A stretch of 64,000 nucleotides of DNA from a bacterium (GCA_004322275.1 SCTA01000015.1:20347-84346), one strand, 5' to 3'; positions 42,825 through 52,464 are shown, numbered from the stretch's first letter. Notes: a model not told the origin generated them from the letters alone. Numbers and translations: made by a program.

Positions 42825-44257
42825 TTCGCCGCCTCTACGGTTTCGCCGTTTCCGTTTTCTAGGAGGGCGAGGACGGCGGCGAGTTCTTCGATGGCTATTT
42901 CAAGTTGGCCTATGGCGTCGGCGGCGAGTTCCTCCGGCTCGGGCAGGCCGTCGGCGTCGTCAAGGTTTTCATCCCTGAGCCATTTGAGCGAATCGAGCTT
43001 GTAGTCGCGCTCTTTAACTTGGCTAATGTTGAAGGAACGCCAGCGGTCTTCGGCGCTGTCTTCCGTCTTTCTCGGTGAACGGCCCAAGAGGTCGGGGCCA
43101 AAGCATTTTTCAAATTCGGCGAAGTGGGCGGCTGTGAGCTGGCGGTCTTTTTTGGTTATTCCGGCTACGTTTGTGCGCCCGTCGTAGATCCAGACGGTTT
43201 CGGTGGGCTGGCCTTTGGTGAAGAAGATTACGTTTGTCTTGGTGCCGGGGCTGTAGGGGCTGAAGGTGCCGTTGGGGAGCCTTAGCACTGTGTGGAGGTC
43301 GCATTCTTCGGTGAGGATTTTGAAGACTTCGCCAGCCTGATCGGCGAAGAGGCAGTTATCAGGCACGACCACGGCGGCGCGGCCTCCGGGTTTCAGTACC
43401 GTCATTACGTGCTGGATGAAATTCAGCTGTTTGTTTGAGGTGGAGATTACGAAGTCGTCGCGCTCGGGCACCTGATTCGCGCCTTTGGTGCCGAAGGGCG
43501 GGTTGGTTAGGATTACGTCGTATCTTCTGCCGCCGTCTACCTCGTAGATGGAGTCGCCAAGCTCGATCTTGGGCTCGATGTTGTGGAGGTAAAGATTCAT
43601 CAGCGCCAGGCGACGCGGACGGGCGACGAGGTCTTTGCCGTAGTAGGTGGCGGTGCGGATTCTTTTTGCGGAGTCTCTTTCAAGAGCGCCGCCTTTGGTT
43701 TGCGACAAAAGCCATTCGTAGGCGCAGACGAGAAAGCCGCCTGTGCCGCAAGCGGGGTCGCAAATGGTGAATTCTTTATGGAGGCGCGGATCGGGCTTTA
43801 CGAGGCGGCAGATGGTTTGGATGAGTATTCGCGGGGTGAAGTATTGGCCCGCGCCTTTTTTGCCTTCGCTGGCGGATTTTTCGAGGAGCCCCTCGAAGGC
43901 TGCTCCCTTTACGTCTACGTCAAGCTCTGTCCACTGGGTTTCGTCGATTAGGCCGATGAGCTTTTTGAGGTTTACCGGCTCGCGGAAGTGGGAGAGCGCG
44001 CCGGAGTAGATATCGCCTATGATGCCCTTTTGCTTGCCGAGGGTGCGGAGTATCTCGGTATAGCCGTCAAGCAGAGCGACGCCGGATTTGGAGGAAAGCG
44101 CCGCCCAATCGCAGCCTTTGGGAAGGTCGATTCCGCGCTCGTGGGCCATCTTGAGGAAAAGGAGGTAGGTTATCTGCTCGATGTAATCCCCGTAGTCGAT
44201 ACCGTCATTACGGAGAGTGTGGCAGAAACCCCAAAGCTTGTTTACAACATCGGACAT
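42821..44257 (-). CDS. hsdM: Type I restriction-modification methyltransferase HsdM
   Basis: 478 residues. It methylates adenine N6 in the target set by HsdS. The N-terminal HsdM helical domain (LWGFCHTLRNDGIDYGDYIEQITYLLFLKM), SAM motif I (DPACGTGGFL), and catalytic NPPF (motif IV) are present, as is GQYFTPR. The stop overlaps the hsdS start by four bases. It lies 11 bases downstream of hsdR. Confidence 0.95.
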   Translation of the reverse strand: MSDVVNKLWGFCHTLRNDGIDYGDYIEQITYLLFLKMAHERGIDLPKGCDWAALSSKSGVALLDGYTEILRTLGKQKGIIGDIYSGALSHFREPVNLKKLIGLIDETQWTELDVDVKGAAFEGLLEKSASEGKKGAGQYFTPRILIQTICRLVKPDPRLHKEFTICDPACGTGGFLVCAYEWLLSQTKGGALERDSAKRIRTATYYGKDLVARPRRLALMNLYLHNIEPKIELGDSIYEVDGGRRYDVILTNPPFGTKGANQVPERDDFVISTSNKQLNFIQHVMTVLKPGGRAAVVVPDNCLFADQAGEVFKILTEECDLHTVLRLPNGTFSPYSPGTKTNVIFFTKGQPTETVWIYDGRTNVAGITKKDRQLTAAHFAEFEKCFGPDLLGRSPRKTEDSAEDRWRSFNISQVKERDYKLDSLKWLRDENLDDADGLPEPEELAADAIGQLEIAIEELAAVLALLENGNGETVEAAK

Positions 44258-44268
44258 TCAGCATCCCG

Positions 44269-47004
44269 TCAAGCCGCCACGGCTTCGTTAAGCTTCTTAA
44301 TCAGTTCGGAGAGTTTTTCCCCGAAGATTCTTTTTGCCTTGCCCCAGCCCCCTCCGTTTACGAGGACCGGCAGTGTATCAAAATCGTCGCGATCAAGGGA
44401 GAGGTTTTCTACCATGGCGGAGCGGATGCGGTCGAGCCACTGTTTTTGTTCCACGCTGTAGCCGATTGCGCCGGTTATCCGCATGAAGGCGCGGTTTACG
44501 CGCTCTTCGGCGGTGTAGAGGCTTTCGTCTTCGCGGGCGGCGCGCTTGACCATTGAAATTATGTCGGCTAGGGCTTTGTGGTTCTTTATCTGGTGGGCTT
44601 TTTGCAGGTGTTCGATGGTGAAGCGCTGGGGAGCGGAGGCGAGCTTTTCACGCAATTCTTTTAGCGCGTCTGGGTTCCAGTCTTTGGGGTGGTCGAGAAG
44701 TATGCCGATTGCCTGTATCTCGTCGACTTTTTCGGCGACAAAGCGCGAAAACGCGGCGAGGTAGTCGTCGGGCTTGTATTCTTTGCCGTCGTTGCCTTTG
44801 ACTTTCCACTCGCTCGTTACGGTGTCTTCATTCTCCAAGGCCACGACGAAGGTGCGCCGGGCGCGTTCATAGTTTATGAGGAGGTTTTGGAAATCTGGGT
44901 TGCGTAGTATCTGCATTGTGCCGGTGAAGTCGTTTTTGAGCCTTGCGGGGAGTTCTTCGCCGAAGGCTCCTACGTCGCCGTTTGGGATGAAGGCGGCGAA
45001 GGCTGTGCGTGCCTCGGCGGACATTTCTTTGTCTATGCGGCGAAGGCGCTTGACCAGGCAGCGGGTGTTGTAGTCGCGGTCGCGGTTTTGCCAGATGTCT
45101 TCGATTATCTCGATGATGGTGCGGGTGGGCGGCAAGAGTTTTTCCACCGTCATGGAGGTGGCTTTGCTGAAACTCTCCAGGAGTGTGCCGTCGAAACAGT
45201 CGAAGACGGTGAAGTGCGATTTATCTGGGTGGTTTGGGCTTTTGCGCGTGCCGCGCCCAAGCATCTGCTCAAAGAGGATGCGCGACTGGACGGGGCGCAA
45301 GAAGACGATGAATTCAAGGTCGGGAATATCGACGCCTGTTGAAAGAAGATCGACGGTGACGACGATTCCGGTTTTGTCGCGGTTTCTAAATTCGCGTATC
45401 GCCTGAAGAGGGCGGTCAACCTTGCCGGTGATTTTTTTGACGAAATCTTCACCCCTGCCGAAAACATCCCTTGCCGTGGTGACGAGTTGATCGGCATGGG
45501 AGGTGTGGTTAAGGTCATTATGGGCAAAGATGAGAGTCTTGGGGAAGCGCCCGTAGCGCTCTTGATGCTCGTCTGCGTATTTTCGCAGTTCTTCCATTAT
45601 TTTTTTGTTTGAATCGGGCGAGGTGACTTTGGTTTCGACCTCAGAGGGGTCGAATTTGCGTTCGTCTTCAAGCAGGTCTAGCTGCTTGGTGCCTTTTTGG
45701 GTATCGACGATTTCGACCGTCTCATCTTCCTTGAGAAAAACGCCGTTCATTCGGACGTTGGATTTTATCGTCACTACGTCGTAATCGACCAGAAACCCTT
45801 CGCGCACAGCCTGTTCGTAGCGGTACTCAAAGACCTTCTCTTTGAAATAACTCATGGTGTGGGAGGCAGGGGTGGCGGTGAGGCCGACCTTAATCGCGTC
45901 GAAGTGCTCAAGGGTGGAACGCCAGACATTCAACTGCTGGGAGGTGTAGCCACGGTGGCACTCGTCGGCGATGATCACGTCGAAGGCGTGTATGGGTATG
46001 GGCAACCTATCGGCGTCGTCTTCTATGGGCTCGTCGCCTAATTCTAAGACGGCTTCGCGCCCGAAGAGATTTATCGTCATGCGCTGGATGGTGGAGACAT
46101 AGACGAAGGCGAGGCCGGGTTTGGGGTCGGTCAAGTATTTAGCCGGAAGTATCTTTGGGTCGAACTTTTCTTCCTCGAAGTCTTCCTTCTGAAAGCGCTG
46201 AGAATAAACCTCGTAGATTTTGTTGAATTTTAGCCCCGGCTCCGGCTCGAAAGAGGCGAAAGCCTGTACTGCCTGAGCGGCGAGGGCCTTTCTGTCAACG
46301 AGGAAGAGTACGCGCTTTGCGACGCCGGATTTCATCAACCGGTAGACCTGATTGACCATTGTGAAGGTTTTACCAGTGCCGGTAGCCATTGCTAGGAGCA
46401 TATGCCGCTTGCTGGCGGCTATGGCCTCTTCTGCGGCCTGATTTGCTTCTTTCTGGTAGGGGCGAAGGCGCTCGTGCTCGTTGGGGGTGGCGAGAAGCAT
46501 TTTGCATTGCGAGGCGAAATTGGATGAAAGACGTTCTTCTAGCGCACTGGGGGAGTGAAAGCCGCTGATTTGATGGGAGCGGTTTTTCTCTTCACGGAGG
46601 TCGTGATGCCAGACCACTTCGCCGTTCGTCGAATATATGAAGGGAACGCGGTATTCGCCGAAATTGAAGGGGCTAGCTGTAACGCCTTTGGAATATCTTT
46701 CGGCTTGTGTAAGGACATTTTGAGGGCCGAGGGTGAGCTTTTTGGCTTCGACAATGCCGATGATCCTGGCACCGGAGCAAAGAGCGTAATCAGCGGGGCC
46801 ATTCACGGTTGGTAATTCTTCAATGGCGCAGCCGTTATAGTCCGAGAGGGGGCGAGAGGGAGAGAAATCCTTTGATGGAAGAATTTTCCAGCCAGCATCG
46901 CGCAACTTGGGATCAACCAGCTTTTTTCTGGTTAACCACTCCGAATTTGAAGGTGACGGTTGCGACAATTGATACCTCCCAAAAACCTTTTGGGACGATA
47001 CCAT
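44269..47004 (-). CDS. hsdR: Type I restriction endonuclease/translocase HsdR
   Basis: 911 residues. It is the motor and nuclease of the type I complex. The N-terminal nuclease region contains an EAK motif (IVEAKKL) typical of the R-subunit PD-(D/E)XK fold. The helicase core has Walker A ATGTGKT, Walker B DECHRGY, and motif VI QMLGRGTR. It is the first gene of the hsdR-hsdM-hsdS operon on the minus strand. The frame is intact, so the system may be active. Confidence 0.94.
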   Translation of the reverse strand: MVSSQKVFGRYQLSQPSPSNSEWLTRKKLVDPKLRDAGWKILPSKDFSPSRPLSDYNGCAIEELPTVNGPADYALCSGARIIGIVEAKKLTLGPQNVLTQAERYSKGVTASPFNFGEYRVPFIYSTNGEVVWHHDLREEKNRSHQISGFHSPSALEERLSSNFASQCKMLLATPNEHERLRPYQKEANQAAEEAIAASKRHMLLAMATGTGKTFTMVNQVYRLMKSGVAKRVLFLVDRKALAAQAVQAFASFEPEPGLKFNKIYEVYSQRFQKEDFEEEKFDPKILPAKYLTDPKPGLAFVYVSTIQRMTINLFGREAVLELGDEPIEDDADRLPIPIHAFDVIIADECHRGYTSQQLNVWRSTLEHFDAIKVGLTATPASHTMSYFKEKVFEYRYEQAVREGFLVDYDVVTIKSNVRMNGVFLKEDETVEIVDTQKGTKQLDLLEDERKFDPSEVETKVTSPDSNKKIMEELRKYADEHQERYGRFPKTLIFAHNDLNHTSHADQLVTTARDVFGRGEDFVKKITGKVDRPLQAIREFRNRDKTGIVVTVDLLSTGVDIPDLEFIVFLRPVQSRILFEQMLGRGTRKSPNHPDKSHFTVFDCFDGTLLESFSKATSMTVEKLLPPTRTIIEIIEDIWQNRDRDYNTRCLVKRLRRIDKEMSAEARTAFAAFIPNGDVGAFGEELPARLKNDFTGTMQILRNPDFQNLLINYERARRTFVVALENEDTVTSEWKVKGNDGKEYKPDDYLAAFSRFVAEKVDEIQAIGILLDHPKDWNPDALKELREKLASAPQRFTIEHLQKAHQIKNHKALADIISMVKRAAREDESLYTAEERVNRAFMRITGAIGYSVEQKQWLDRIRSAMVENLSLDRDDFDTLPVLVNGGGWGKAKRIFGEKLSELIKKLNEAVAA

Positions 47005-47034
47005 AAATAGAAAATAGTCTGTAGCTGATTTGGT

Positions 47035-47889
47035 TTAACTGCTGAATTTAGGGCTTATTATTACATCACAATTAATACCAATTTTACTTAATTTGTCTTT
47101 AATATCATCAAGTGTTTCCGTTTGAGCCCAAGGCTCTAGCTCAACTCCTTCGATAACATTTTCCCAATTGAAATGCCGTTGCGCGTATAGTCTGGTTTCC
47201 CTTGCTGAACTTATAGAAACAAATTCTTTTTCAAAAGGCGTGCCTTCGGAATAATGACATATTAGTCTAGCTTCTTTTTCATCCTTGAACGTAGCTGGCA
47301 ACATTAATAATGTCGCTACGCTTTTGAATAACTGGTCATCTTGTAATTGCCTAAAATCGCGTATGCTACGTTTCCACTCATCATAGTCTGCATCTTCTTT
47401 ATATTTAATTTTTCCAAAAAAATAACTAAGTCCGTAAAATTTATTATCAGGAGTGCATATCTCATTCATTAACTTGCGGATAGTTGTTTTTATTCTAATA
47501 CCGCTACTTGCACCACCAAATTTAGACCACGTTGCCATATTTGCTAAAGCATTTAGCGACCAACAAGACCCGAAAAAATCTTTTAAATAGACTAATGTTA
47601 CATGAGTATTTTCAAAAGGAAATTGTTTGTCTAAGAACGGATTTTCGCAGGAATATTTGTCTCCTAAACCAACGCCATTAACGCTTATTTGTGGTAATGT
47701 TATCTTTTTGTCGCGGATATCATCCAAAAGGAATTTTGTATTGAAAATACGGTAAATGTCTTGGTCAACAGAAAGACCTATGGTATTACGGTCAATGTAT
47801 TTCTGCCTTAATTCCTCTGACTCGCCATTTCTAAACTCAATAATCTGGATTTCTTTGTTCAATTCTTCAATTATTTTTTTAGCACTCAT
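47035..47889 (-). CDS. DUF2971-like protein beside the R-M operon
   Basis: 284 residues. DUF2971-like order: YRIFNTKFLLDDIRDKKI near the start, then FGSCWSLNALANMATWSKFGG with the typical 'CWS...MWxxYG' pattern, GIRIKTTI, and EARLICHY. Function is unknown; the family is frequent in defence islands and mobile DNA. The gene is much more AT-rich than its surroundings, a sign of transfer. It lies 30 bp upstream of hsdR, in the same direction, so it may be transcribed with the R-M genes. Confidence 0.68.
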   Translation of the reverse strand: MSAKKIIEELNKEIQIIEFRNGESEELRQKYIDRNTIGLSVDQDIYRIFNTKFLLDDIRDKKITLPQISVNGVGLGDKYSCENPFLDKQFPFENTHVTLVYLKDFFGSCWSLNALANMATWSKFGGASSGIRIKTTIRKLMNEICTPDNKFYGLSYFFGKIKYKEDADYDEWKRSIRDFRQLQDDQLFKSVATLLMLPATFKDEKEARLICHYSEGTPFEKEFVSISSARETRLYAQRHFNWENVIEGVELEPWAQTETLDDIKDKLSKIGINCDVIISPKFSS

Positions 47890-48059
47890 TCGTCACCTTT
47901 CCATTTTACTTATTAACTTTACTTATTAAAATGCTCCCTTTTTACCCAAATTTCAATACCCCCAAAAAACAAAACCCCCACCTGATTATCCATCAAGAGG
48001 AGGCATTTGTGCTCCAAGTTGCGACTCGGAATTTCAAAAAACCTAATGATTCCAACAAG
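47890..48059. other. AT-rich upstream region of the DUF2971 gene
   Basis: 170 bp of AT-rich DNA that should contain the promoter of the DUF2971/hsd genes. No clear elements; no ORF with support. Confidence 0.35.
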
Positions 48060-48078
48060 ATGGTGGAGGCGGGGGGAA
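48060..48078 (-). repeat. Partial copy of the tmRNA 3' end (candidate att site)
   Basis: The 18-19 bp TGGTGGAGGCGGGGGGAA is identical to the ssrA 3' end at 48247-48265, 187 bp away. On the minus strand it reads TTCCCCCCGCCTCCACCA. It sits at the edge between the AT-rich DUF2971/hsd segment and the GC-rich ssrA region. tmRNA genes are common integration sites, so it may mark one end of an island. Confidence 0.6.
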
Positions 48079-48206
48079 GGACTCGGATTTGAAGGGCGTT
48101 TCAAATCCTCGGGGCTTCGCCCCAGCCCGATAAAGCCGGGCTGTCCAATTTCGCTGAGCGCGAAATTGCCGAACCCAAGGGGGTTCTCATCTACCCCGGC
48201 CGCTTA

Positions 48207-48243
48207 ACGCAAAAAGGCCCACCAATGATGGGCTCTTTTGCGT
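48207..48243 (-). terminator. Terminator downstream of ssrA
   Basis: ACGCAAAAAGGCCCA and TGGGCTCTTTTGCGT pair into a long hairpin three bases past the tmRNA 3' end; the minus-strand arm contains TTTTTGCGTT. Confidence 0.75.
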
Positions 48244-48246
48244 AAT

Positions 48247-48606
48247 TGGTGGAGGCGGGGGGAATCGAACCCCCGTCCGAAGACCGGCCACTCAAGGCGC
48301 TACGTGCGTGTTCCGCGATTTAATTTAGGTTGGGAGACGCCCACGGACAGGCTTTTCCGTTTCCGATTCTCTGTCAGATCTCGCCGAAGCCCCAAGAGAC
48401 CAGGATATTCGGCCAGCCCGCTAAAATGGCGCTTCAGACTCCCTCAGCAGACATCGGGGAGTGAAGCGTCGCCGTCAGTTAAGCGGCGAGTGCGACGTCG
48501 TAGTTGTCGGCACTTATTGTTTTTTGCCGGTTGTTTTAAGAGGCCAACCGGCGACCTCTGCACGCTCCTTTTGCTTTCGTATCCCCGTCGAAACCAGATC
48601 GCCCCC
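48247..48606 (-). ncRNA. ssrA: tmRNA
   Basis: 360 nt on the minus strand. The 5' end GGGGGCGATCTGGTTTCGACG and 3' end GGGTTCGAATCCCC-like T-arm followed by CGCCTCCACCA pair as the Ala-tRNA-like acceptor (GGGGGCG with CGCCTCC, one G-U). The tag frame reads GCC GAC AAC TAC GAC GTC GCA CTC GCC GCT TAA, giving the peptide ADNYDVALAA, a normal proteolysis tag ending in LAA-like residues. With SmpB it rescues stalled ribosomes. Its last 18 bp are repeated at 48060. Confidence 0.97.
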
Positions 48607-48917
48607 TTAAACTACTGCGCGGCCCTGATGCTGTGGCGCGCCCTTCGCCGCGCCGCTCGACGTATTCACGATACTGTCTCGCGTCTTGTCTTGGGCGTCT
48701 CCTTGCCTGAGGGCCTGCTCGTTACGTTTAAACTTGTGCGCGGCCCTGATGCTGCGTCGCGCCCTTCGCCTACGGTCACTCGCTAAGTTTTAACTATTTG
48801 CGTTACCCGTATGCTCAGGCGCTTGCGACACTACTTAATATGGGTCTTCGCCGGGGGGTTGTCAAGGTAGGTGGTTTATCGGGCATAATCTTACGGATTG
48901 CAAGGTTTATCTGGAAA
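48607..48917. repeat. Repeated upstream region of ssrA
   Basis: 311 bp without a gene. A 41-bp unit occurs twice, at 48609-48649 and 48730-48770 (shared core GCGCGGCCCTGATGCTG and CGCGCCCTTCGCC), and a weaker third version near 48783-48830. The first copy covers the place where the ssrA promoter should be. Between them, GTATTCACGATACTGTCT resembles a stretch at 28149-28168 (GTATTACACGATACTGTCT), so part of this DNA is an interspersed repeat. Confidence 0.55.
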
Positions 48918-48950
48918 TAAAAAACCCGCCCGCTACGGGAGCGGACGGGC
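48918..48950 (-). terminator. Terminator of the DUF2892 gene
   Basis: CCCGCCCGCT-ACGGG-AGCGGACGGG forms a ten-pair stem with one mismatch; on the minus strand it is followed by TTTTTTATTT. Confidence 0.82.
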
Positions 48951-48980
48951 TTTGGTTTGGCGGTTTGTGAGTTGGAAGCG

Positions 48981-49235
48981 CTATACACCCTTCGTGTGCA
49001 TATGTCCGCCCATGAGGGGTACTTCGCTTCCGGCCTTTTCTTCTTCGCTTCTGGTGTCGACGCCGAGCATCGCGTAGTGCCAGCAGTAGCCGGTGATGGC
49101 GGTGGTCATGGGGATTACCGCCAGCAGGGCGAGATAGCGCTCGTTGCCATCCAGCAGCAGATAGAGCGCCGCCATGTAGAGCACGCTGAGTACGAACCTC
49201 CGTATGCGGTCGGTTCTTCCTACGTTGATCGTCAT
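48981..49235 (-). CDS. DUF2892 family small membrane protein
   Basis: 84 residues. The YgaP C-terminal-like pattern is complete: NVGRTDRIRRFVLSVLY, a hydrophobic hairpin, then TTAITGYCWHYAMLGVDT. Two membrane helices are predicted. In other proteins this module accompanies rhodanese domains; here it stands alone with a short His-containing tail. GGAG precedes the ATG. Confidence 0.85.
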   Translation of the reverse strand: MTINVGRTDRIRRFVLSVLYMAALYLLLDGNERYLALLAVIPMTTAITGYCWHYAMLGVDTRSEEEKAGSEVPLMGGHMHTKGV

Positions 49236-49380
49236 CGCTCTCCTCCATTCCCCCCGCTGCAGGGTCTGCTGTTTGGAATTTCTTCTTTCGATGATTCAAG
49301 TTTAAAACAGCGGACATACAGATCGTTTACATATTGGGAGTTATTTGCTTTGTCCGGGGGAGAGACATCGTTCCTGAAAC

Positions 49381-49412
49381 AAAAAAACCCCGCCGGTTGG
49401 CGGGGTTTTTAA
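49381..49412. terminator. Bidirectional terminator after the YFDPGR-repeat gene
   Basis: AAAAACCCCGCC-GGTT-GGCGGGGTTTTT is a perfect stem with A- and T-tracts on both sides, 20 bases past the stop of the minus-strand gene. Confidence 0.9.
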
Positions 49413-49433
49413 AACTATGGCTTATCTGATTTT

Positions 49434-50204
49434 TCAGTCTCTGTCGCGGCCTTTGCCTTTTCCCTTGCCGTTCTTGTCGTTGCCCTTGTCGCGGTCCTTG
49501 TCGCGGTCCTTGTCGCGATCGTCGTCGTGGCGGCGTTCGTTTTCGTACATTTTCCACTGGCCTTTGGGGTAGTGCTTTTCGACTTCGTTATGGTGCCTGT
49601 CGGGTTCGGGGCTGTCCATGTCGAGGAATATGTAGTCGTTGTCGGGAAAGGTGATGTGGCGCGGGCGGGCCGGGGAGTTTCTCCAGACTTTTCCTTCGGG
49701 GTAAAAGTACAGGTTCCGGCCGGGGTCGAAGTAGACGCCGCTGGAGGGGTAATACCTGTAACGGTAGGGGTTCTTGCCGGGACGCGGTTCCCAGGGGCGG
49801 GGGCTTCTTGTACGGTCTCTTCTGACCCACTGGTCTCTGGGATAATGTCTTTCCACGTCGAGGTGGTGCCTGTGGGGCTCGGGGCCGCCCATCCGGAGGA
49901 TGACGTAGTCGAAATTCTGGATGACTATGTAGGGCGGCAGATAGGGGGAACTGCGCCAGTTGTTCGCCTCTAGGTAGAAGTAGAGGCCGCGTCCGGGGTC
50001 GAAGTAGACCCCGATTGCGGGGTAGTAGTTGTAGGTGTAGAACTGCGGGGCGCTGGGCGGCGGCTCCCAGGGATACTGGGAGACTATAACGGGGGGCGCG
50101 CCGATGTTTATGCTTACGTTTACCTCGGCGCGGGACTCGGCCGGCCGCACCGCCAGCGTGGCAAGCAGGACGAAACCGGTCATTATAAGGCTCTTTATCT
50201 TCAT
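49434..50204 (-). CDS. Exported protein with two YFDPGR repeats and a charged tail
   Basis: 256 residues. A signal peptide ends near AVRPAESRA. Two copies of a repeat of about 68 residues follow (about 58-125 and 146-213). Each contains [16 protein letters not shown](R)xSP, a DY(V/I) core, a PEPxRHHxxVE motif and HYPxxQW. The last 35 residues are almost only Asp, Arg, Lys, Gly and Asn ([13 protein letters not shown]). I know no function. Similar YFDP-type repeat proteins occur in metal-reducing bacteria, probably on the cell surface. Confidence 0.72.
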   Translation of the reverse strand: MKIKSLIMTGFVLLATLAVRPAESRAEVNVSINIGAPPVIVSQYPWEPPPSAPQFYTYNYYPAIGVYFDPGRGLYFYLEANNWRSSPYLPPYIVIQNFDYVILRMGGPEPHRHHLDVERHYPRDQWVRRDRTRSPRPWEPRPGKNPYRYRYYPSSGVYFDPGRNLYFYPEGKVWRNSPARPRHITFPDNDYIFLDMDSPEPDRHHNEVEKHYPKGQWKMYENERRHDDDRDKDRDKDRDKGNDKNGKGKGKGRDRD

Positions 50205-50352
50205 TTTCTTTCTCCGTAGCTGTGCAGCGATTTGCCTCTTAGCATACTACTTATCGGTATATCGGCAATATCGGCAAAAATCCAAAATGGATTTCCTCTT
50301 TTTGACGCGCCGGGGGCCTCCGGGTATTATCAGAAATATCAAGGAGACCGCT

Positions 50353-52353
50353 ATGACCGCCGAAAACATCCTCCATCTGGAAAAAAGTCCCTACCTTCTT
50401 TCGCACGCTAAAAATCCCGTCCACTGGCAGCCTTGGGGCGACGCGGCTTTCGAGCTGGCGCGGCGCGAGAACAAGCCGGTCTTTCTCTCCATCGGCTATT
50501 TTACCTGCCACTGGTGCCACGTTATGGAGCGCGAGTCCTTCGAGGACGCGGAGGTGGCGGGCATCTTGAACGAGCATTTCGTTTCGGTGAAGGTGGACCG
50601 CGAGGAGCGGCCCGACGTCGATCAGGTCTACATGATGGTCTGTCAGGCCGTCACCGGCAGCGGAGGGTGGCCGCTGACGCTCTTCCTGACTCCGGACAGG
50701 GAGCCTTTTTTCGTCTCCACCTACCTTCCCAAACACTCCGGGGGCGGGAGGCCGGGGCTCGTGGAGCTTCTGGAGAATGCCGCAAGGCTTTGGGAGGAAA
50801 ACCGCGACTACCTCAAGGCTTCGGCCAGGCAGCTTTCCGAAGGGATGGCGTCGGCCTGCGAGGCGGGGGCTCCCGGCGGCGCGGCGCTGCCCCCTTCGCT
50901 TTTCAACGATACCTTCCTCTTTCTGAATGGAAGCTTCGACCCCAATTTCGGCGGCTTCGGGGGTTCGCCCAAATTCCCTTCGCCCCACCAGGTTTCCTTT
51001 CTCCTTCGCAGGTGGAGAAATTCCGGGAGCGAACGCGCCCTGACAATCGCCCGAAGGACAGTCGACTCCTGGCTTTCCGGAGGGCTGCGCGACCACCTCG
51101 GGGGAGGTTTCCACCGTTATTCCACCGACAAGCGCTGGCACACGCCTCACTTTGAAAAGATGCTCTACGATCAGGCCGGGATAGGACTCGCGCTCACCGA
51201 CGCCTGCCTGATAACCGGCGAGGCGCGGTACAAAGAGGCGCTCCTCGAAACCCTCGGGTATCTCTCGCGTAACCTATCCTCACCGGAGGGCGGCTTTTAC
51301 TGCGGCGAGGACGCCGATTCGGAGGGCGTCGAAGGGCTCTTCTACCTCTGGAGCAAAGAGGAGATTTTAAAGATCCTCGGCGAGAGCGACGGGGAGTTTT
51401 TCGCCTCGGCCTACGGCCTGACGGCTGAAGGCAACTACCGCGAGGAGGCGACGGGGGAGCTTACCGGCCTCAACATCCTCGATCCCGGCCGCCTGCCTTC
51501 GGGGGATGACGAGAAGAGGCTGGGCGAGTGCCGGAAGAAACTCTTCGCCGTCAGGGAGAAGAGGATACGGCCCAATCTCGACGACAAGGTACTCACCGGC
51601 TGGAGCTGCTTCGCCGGGTCGGCCTTCGCGCGGGCGGGGCGGGCGCTCGGCGACGCCGGTCTCGTCGAGCGGGCGAAAAAGACCTTCTCCTTCATCGAGG
51701 GGACGATGGAACGTAAGGGGAAGCTCCTGCGGAGATACCGCGAAGGCGAAGCCGCGATAGAGGGGTTTCTGGAGGATTACGGCTTCGCCGCGAAGCTGGC
51801 CCTCGACCTTTGCGAGGCCACTCTGGAAAGGGAGTATCTTGACAAGGCGGTCGGGATCTCCGACAGGCTTTGGGAGCTTTTTTCAGCCCCCGAAGGGCTT
51901 TACGATTCCCCCGCCGGTGGCGAGACCCTTCTTTTTCGCCCGAGGGAGCTGGCCGACGGCGCTATGATCTCCGGGAACACCGTCGCGATGGAGGTCGCGA
52001 TGCGCCTTTACCTTCTCACGGGAGAGGCGCGCTGGAAGGCGAGGGGCGAGGCTCTGGCGGCTTCGGTGGGGGAAACGCTTAAGGACCACCCCCACGCCTT
52101 CACCGGCTTTCTGAACGGCCTCTCGCTTCTACTGGAGCACGGGAGGCTCGCTACTGTAAGGGGAAAGAGGGGCGAGGCGGCCACGGAGCGGTACATAGAG
52201 GCTCTAGCGAGTTGTTACTCGCCCGAGACGGCGGTTCTCTTCGAGAAAGAGGTTAAAGCCGCGCCGTCAGTGCAACTCTGCATAGAGAGCGCCTGCCTTA
52301 TGCCGATATACTCCGTTGAAGTGCTGAAAGCGGTGCTGGAACAGCCTTTCTAG
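50353..52353 (+). CDS. DUF255 thioredoxin-domain protein (YyaL/SSP411 family)
   Basis: 666 residues from the ATG at 50353, which follows AAGGAG. The N-terminal thioredoxin-like domain (about 1-165) holds [16 protein letters not shown] with CHWCH and the [16 protein letters not shown] loop. An (alpha/alpha)6-barrel similar to glycosidase or cellobiose epimerase folds makes up the rest ([24 protein letters not shown]). The family is widespread but has no settled function; the CxxC pair suggests thiol redox activity. A longer frame upstream to 50104 overlaps the divergent gene and is not used. Confidence 0.9.
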   Translation: MTAENILHLEKSPYLLSHAKNPVHWQPWGDAAFELARRENKPVFLSIGYFTCHWCHVMERESFEDAEVAGILNEHFVSVKVDREERPDVDQVYMMVCQAVTGSGGWPLTLFLTPDREPFFVSTYLPKHSGGGRPGLVELLENAARLWEENRDYLKASARQLSEGMASACEAGAPGGAALPPSLFNDTFLFLNGSFDPNFGGFGGSPKFPSPHQVSFLLRRWRNSGSERALTIARRTVDSWLSGGLRDHLGGGFHRYSTDKRWHTPHFEKMLYDQAGIGLALTDACLITGEARYKEALLETLGYLSRNLSSPEGGFYCGEDADSEGVEGLFYLWSKEEILKILGESDGEFFASAYGLTAEGNYREEATGELTGLNILDPGRLPSGDDEKRLGECRKKLFAVREKRIRPNLDDKVLTGWSCFAGSAFARAGRALGDAGLVERAKKTFSFIEGTMERKGKLLRRYREGEAAIEGFLEDYGFAAKLALDLCEATLEREYLDKAVGISDRLWELFSAPEGLYDSPAGGETLLFRPRELADGAMISGNTVAMEVAMRLYLLTGEARWKARGEALAASVGETLKDHPHAFTGFLNGLSLLLEHGRLATVRGKRGEAATERYIEALASCYSPETAVLFEKEVKAAPSVQLCIESACLMPIYSVEVLKAVLEQPF

Positions 52354-52428
52354 TTGCGCAGGTTGGATTGAACGTAGCTAAAATCCAGCAGATACATGTG
52401 TTGCTACCCGGCTTTTAAAAAAGGATAG

Positions 52429-52464
52429 CCGTGTAGGATGCGTTAGCTAACGCATCCTACACGG
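52429..52464. repeat. Perfect 36-bp palindrome, bidirectional terminator or REP-like
   Basis: CCGTGTAGGATGCGTTAG followed directly by its exact reverse complement, centred between 52446 and 52447. It lies between the convergent DUF255 and CDF genes and could end both transcripts. The GTAGGATGCGTTAGC core resembles a repeat seen in many proteobacterial genomes. Confidence 0.8.

Noticed and set aside
48007..48207. A plus-strand ORF across the partial tmRNA repeat and terminator
   Set aside because: Such frames (GEGLGFEG-type) commonly arise by chance next to tRNA or tmRNA ends; there is no ribosome site.
48238..48786. A 182-codon plus-strand frame opposite ssrA
   Set aside because: It covers the tmRNA gene in antisense and the repeats beyond it.
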